Source of the DNA: Desulfobacteraceae bacterium
Lineage (GTDB): Bacteria; Desulfobacterota; Desulfobacteria; Desulfobacterales; Desulfobacteraceae
DNA: 64,000 nucleotides
Direction: 5' to 3'
Assembly: GCA_016743945.1 (NCBI GenBank)
Contig: JADGFI010000031.1
Location: 1 to 64,000 of the forward strand
Under the pieces are notes generated by a model that was not told where the DNA came from, made no database searches, and saw only the letters and a list, made by a program, of their open reading frames with translations. The translations under genes and the position numbers were made by a program. The stretch's first letter is position 1, and each line of letters starts with the position of its first letter. Below, piece by piece: positions 61,126 to 64,000 of this stretch.

Positions 61126-61332
61126 TCAGCTGGCCTTCTTTTTGGGCTTTTTGGGTGCTGAATTTGTTGGCGACTCTGGTTTTGGTTCAATATCCGGTGC
61201 GTCCTCAACTGTATAATCAACCTTTTCAAACATCCCAATCAGATCATTGATTTGTTTTGAAAGTTTCTTAAACGGGACTTGGAACAACTCAGCCGATTTT
61301 TCGTCTAATTCTATGGTAATGGCAATTTTCAT
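61126..61332 (-). CDS. Small hypothetical protein with Lys/Pro-rich tail
   Basis: This 68-residue protein begins MKIAITIELDEKSAELFQV and ends in a Pro/Lys-rich tail (PKKPKKK). GAGGAAT lies at normal distance from the ATG. The first 40 residues could form a small beta-alpha domain; no family is recognised. Confidence 0.55.
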   Translation of the reverse strand: MKIAITIELDEKSAELFQVPFKKLSKQINDLIGMFEKVDYTVEDAPDIEPKPESPTNSAPKKPKKKAS

Positions 61333-61813
61333 TTCTATTCCTCATAATAGTGGATACAAATATCAGTAAATAAATTAAGAGAATACGCATAGAGAAAAAA
61401 GCAATACTATCTAAGTCTCCAACTGTTGATGCGATGTCATTCACCCTCAATTCTGGTGACATCATGACTTGTTTTAAAGGCGTTTGTGTGCCTATCAAAG
61501 GATTTATTGGACTTATTTGAGGAAATTTTTAGGGGGATTTCCAATATAGCTTGGGGATAAAATATGATACCTTTTGAGGGGGTTGATAATTTTGGATATG
61601 GTGTGGATTTACAGGGATAATCTGGGGTGATTTTTTATTCCTGAAAAGCCCTGATTATAGCCAGAACTGAACCGCTTCGCGGAAGCTGCCTCGGCATATT
61701 TTAAAGTAACATAAAGTTTTAAAGGCTTCTAAAAAACTGGTTTGCCAAAGTCTTTGGGCATGCTTACCGGAGAACGGGGGGCGGAAAGCCCGCAACATTT
61801 TCGCCAGTCATGT

Positions 61814-61835
61814 CATTTGCAAAAAAACGCAAATG
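61814..61835. repeat. Hairpin in the presumed IS end
   Basis: A perfect 7-bp inverted repeat CATTTGC/GCAAATG encloses an A-rich loop of 8 bases, in a GC-rich island (about 61670-61880) unlike the surrounding AT-rich DNA. IS91-type elements end in short hairpins, but assignment to terIS or oriIS is a guess. Confidence 0.45.
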
Positions 61836-62063
61836 AAACGCCTGTCATAAATATTGCAATGGGCTCCGCCCCCCTTATCTCCTCTATCTTGGTAATCTAA
61901 AAAAGAAACTTTTTGAATTTGAGACTGCCGATACGAAGAATTTGGTATCTATTGAAAACCTCAAATTTAAACCTAATTTCCATTTTCAACAAAATAGGGT
62001 TACAATATCTTCTATCTATCCGTAAGGATAAGGTTTATTTATTTTTATCAAGGAGGTATTGCA

Positions 62064-62949
62064 ATGGCTATAAGTCTTAGAATTCAATTTATGAACCATA
62101 TGGTTCTACACCGTTTTTCACATTACACCATAAAAAATTATATGGCCTCTGTTGAGCGACTTGCAAAATATCACAATAAGCCCCCAGACCTTATTTCTAA
62201 TGATCAGATTCAAGATTATTTGCTTTATCTTTTTCAAGAATGCAAATTATCATGGGGAACCTGTAATGTTCATTTAGCTGGTATTTCATGCTTTTACAAA
62301 AATGTTCTTCAATGGGATGAGACCAAATTCAAATTACCCCCATCTCCAAGGATCAAAAAACTTCCCAATATATTAAGCATAGAAGAAGTAAAAAGGTTAT
62401 TTGAATGTACTGCCAACCTAAAACACCGGGTGTTGCTCAAAACTGTATACAGTGCCGGTCTTAGAATCAGTGAAGTCGTAAAACTTGAGCCCAGACATAT
62501 TGAAAGTGATCCTTCCAGAATGATGATTAGAATAGAACAGGGTAAAGGCAAAAAAGATCGTTATACTGTTTTATCAAAGTACCTGCTTGATGAACTCAGG
62601 GTCTATTGGCAAAAGTACAAACCCGGCAAATGGATTTTTCCAGGGATTAACAAGGAAAACCATATCGGTTTTTCAGCAGCCAGAGATGCTTTTATCAAAG
62701 CAAAAAAAAAGCCTGTATAAAAAGAGGCCGGGGCACAGTTTCGCAACCCATCTTCTTTCCCAGGGAACAGATCTTTTTACCATCAAACAACTTCTTGGTC
62801 ATTCCTCCATCAAAACCACCCTCATTTATCTCCACCTGGTTCAACAAAGGATCACAGAATTTAAAAGACCTCATGTGAAGTTGCAGGCATTTTTCATCTC
62901 TCCGGCAGAGAGTATCAAAAACAAAATATTTGTCGAACAGCACAGTTAG
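62064..62949 (+). pseudogene. Tyrosine recombinase (phage integrase family), frameshifted
   Basis: The gene starts at 62064 after a perfect AGGAGGT site. The first frame covers the SAM-like core-binding domain (FSHYTIKNYMASVERL) and part of the catalytic domain: VYSAGLRISEVVKL (first Arg) and GKGKKDRYT (Lys). It stops at 62720 after a run of nine A residues. The C-terminal part continues in another frame: HSFATHLLSQGTDLFTIKQL, LGHSS and the Tyr region TTLIYLHL. Between the parts the HxLR segment is lost, so this is a frameshift plus a short deletion, not only a slippery site. Confidence 0.82.
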
Positions 62950-63979
62950 GTGACCATGTCGAACAATGTGACCAATGTGATTTTGAACGGATTGCGTATA
63001 ACTCATGCAGGGACAGACATTGCCCTAAATGCCAGACCATGGTTAAGGAAAAATGGCTTAATGATCGCAAGGCCGATTTGCTGCCTTGCAATTATTTTCA
63101 TATGGTCTTTACCGTACCACATAAGCTTAATCCCATCATATTGAGCAATCCAAAAATCATGTTGAATAACCTTTTCGCTGCTGTAAACCTGACCTTACAA
63201 GCGTTTGCGAAAGATCCCCAATGGAGAGTTCAAGGACAAATTGGATTTATATGTATCCTTCATACCTGGTCACAAAAACTTACTGATCATTTTCATATTC
63301 ATTGCCTTGTTACTGGTGGTGCTCTATCCTTTGATAAAAAACGGTGGATTGCTTCAAAAAATTCCTTTCTGTTCAGAGTGCAGTCTCTGTCAAAAGAATT
63401 TAAGAAACGATATCTTGGGCTTTTGGAAAAAGCATATTTAAACGATGACCTATTTTTGCCAGGTAAAATTGCAATATATAAATTCAAGAATGAATTTAAA
63501 GCTCTTGTTCAGTCACTTTTTAAGTTAAAATGGATTACAGATGCCAAACGACCCTTTGCCGGACCTGAGCAGGTCCTTGAATATCTTGGCAGGTATACCC
63601 ACAGGGTATCCATATCAAACAACCTAATAATGGCAACGTCAGCTTTGAATATAAGGACAGGACAGATAATGGCACGATAAAAATAATGACCGGGTCTGGC
63701 CATGAATTTATTCGTAGGTTCCTGCTTCATGTACTTCCACATAATTTTATAAAAATTCGATATTTTGGATTCTTAGCACACAGAAACAAAAAGCAGTCAA
63801 TCCGGCTTATCCGACAACTAATTGACCCTCATGCAATGTTGCCAAAGAAGAAAAATGAGACCGTTCTTGAAATGATGTTGCGATTGACAGGCCATGATAT
63901 ATTATGCTGCCCCAAGTGTAAAAAAGGGAAAATGACCATCATCAAAGAATTGCCCAATCAATTTTTAAATTCTTCATGA
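62865..63979 (+). pseudogene. IS91-family transposase, disrupted
   Basis: The frame opens at 62865 inside the recombinase 3' end with EVAGIFHLSGREYQKQN, then CRTAQLGDHVEQC and the zinc-binding block CDQCDFERIAYNSCRDRHCP. Family comparison suggests about 15 residues are missing between QN and CRTA, and no start codon is seen. The Rep-like core is present (FHIHCLVTGGALS, YLGRYTHRVSI). Near 63625 a one-base frameshift leads to a stop at 63680, while the correct frame continues as NVSFEYKDRTDNG and HEFIRRFLLHVLP to 63979, ending in a CPKC zinc pair. Confidence 0.82.
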
Positions 63980-64000
63980 TTGAAGCTAAAATTGGTGAAT

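Larger units (their letters stand above)
61650..64000 (+). mobile_element. Degenerate IS91-family element with tyrosine recombinase
   Basis: A tyrosine recombinase gene (62064-62949) followed by an IS91-type transposase (62865-63979) forms the two-gene layout of many IS91-like elements, which move by rolling-circle transposition. Both genes are broken. The non-coding stretch 61650-62060 contains a GC-richer segment and the perfect hairpin CATTTGC/GCAAATG (61814-61835) and may hold the left end. No terminal sequence could be fixed, so both limits are approximate; the right end is at or just beyond 64000. Confidence 0.65.

Noticed and set aside
61126..61498. Second small minus-strand frame (61289-61498) upstream of the 68-residue gene
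   Set aside because: No ribosome site and no protein-like pattern; it overlaps the better-supported start at 61332.
61520..61640. Several G-runs on the plus strand suggesting a G-quadruplex
   Set aside because: The runs are spaced by more than ten bases and are irregular, so a stable quadruplex is unlikely.
62690..62720. Run of nine A residues as a programmed frameshift giving a functional recombinase
   Set aside because: Slippage alone would not restore the lost HxLR segment; a further shift and a short deletion follow within 40 bases.
1..64000. tRNA, rRNA and CRISPR arrays
   Set aside because: No cloverleaf-like sequence with a GTTCRA T-loop and acceptor pairing, no rRNA-like block and no regularly spaced repeats were noticed by eye; a tRNAscan or Infernal run would be decisive.

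Overview
The window reads as a chromosomal segment of a Gram-negative anaerobe, most likely a deltaproteobacterium of the Desulfobacterales (Desulfobacter/Desulfobacula/Desulfotignum-like). This is inferred from gene content: an msbA/waaA lipid A-Kdo pair, a remA-gmk-yicC block, a MoxR/Bat aerotolerance operon, a bacterial arginine kinase, NosL proteins, an IS91-type element and many small Cys-rich proteins. No rRNA, tRNA, CRISPR array or sulfate-reduction gene was seen, so the lineage is an inference.

0-12.3 kb, all minus strand: a ferredoxin cut by the window edge, then a histidine-degradation block (hutD, bifunctional FTCD, hutI, long-form hutU) with a MarR-acetyltransferase regulator and a YjiH-type membrane protein. 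HutH is not in view. Next come a CoA-transferase and two acyl-CoA dehydrogenases. 12.5-21.2 kb: housekeeping genes (comF, icd, rlmB, gmk, remA, yicC, DUF4416, Trm112-like, msbA) with waaA divergent. 21.2-26.6 kb: a receiver-TPR protein, a stress block (39-codon leader ORF, two hairpins, DEAD-box helicase, cold-shock protein, small basic protein), a ferritin-like protein and gpsA. 26.8-34.7 kb: a six-gene Bat operon (MoxR, DUF58, DUF4381, VWA, VWA-TPR, BatD-TPR-SH3). 34.8-38.2 kb: a TetR regulator, a small Cys protein, arginine kinase and a secreted MsrA-MsrB fusion.

38.2-48 kb: a dense metal/redox block. One leftward operon encodes NosL, a small membrane protein, an FtsX-type permease, an ABC ATPase and a Cys-rich polytopic protein. 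Around it lie a TauE/SafE-like protein, a Tat-exported double-NosL protein, an SDR epimerase, a cytochrome bd oxidase (cydA, cydB and an overlapping 42-codon DUF2474-like subunit) and a DOMON protein. 48.4-56.2 kb: a DUF2231 protein, a TIM-barrel enzyme, an EboD-like sugar-phosphate cyclase, UbiG, a UbiA-family prenyltransferase, a zinc ribbon and a UbiB kinase. These resemble an Ebo/isoprenoid-quinone-like assembly. They are followed by a DUF2231-cytochrome c fusion and a cytochrome P460-type protein.

56.3-64 kb: AT-richer sequence of low gene density with broken genes. These are a CopA-type ATPase tail, a cyclase fragment, a frameshifted DNA/RNA endonuclease, and an IS91-family element with broken tyrosine recombinase and transposase. 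Intact small genes lie between them (three Cys-rich proteins, a YkgJ-type protein, a LUD protein, an adenosine-specific kinase). The strongest candidates for an undescribed system are the Ebo-UbiG-UbiB cluster (48.4-54.9 kb) and the NosL/ABC/bd-oxidase block (38.2-48 kb).
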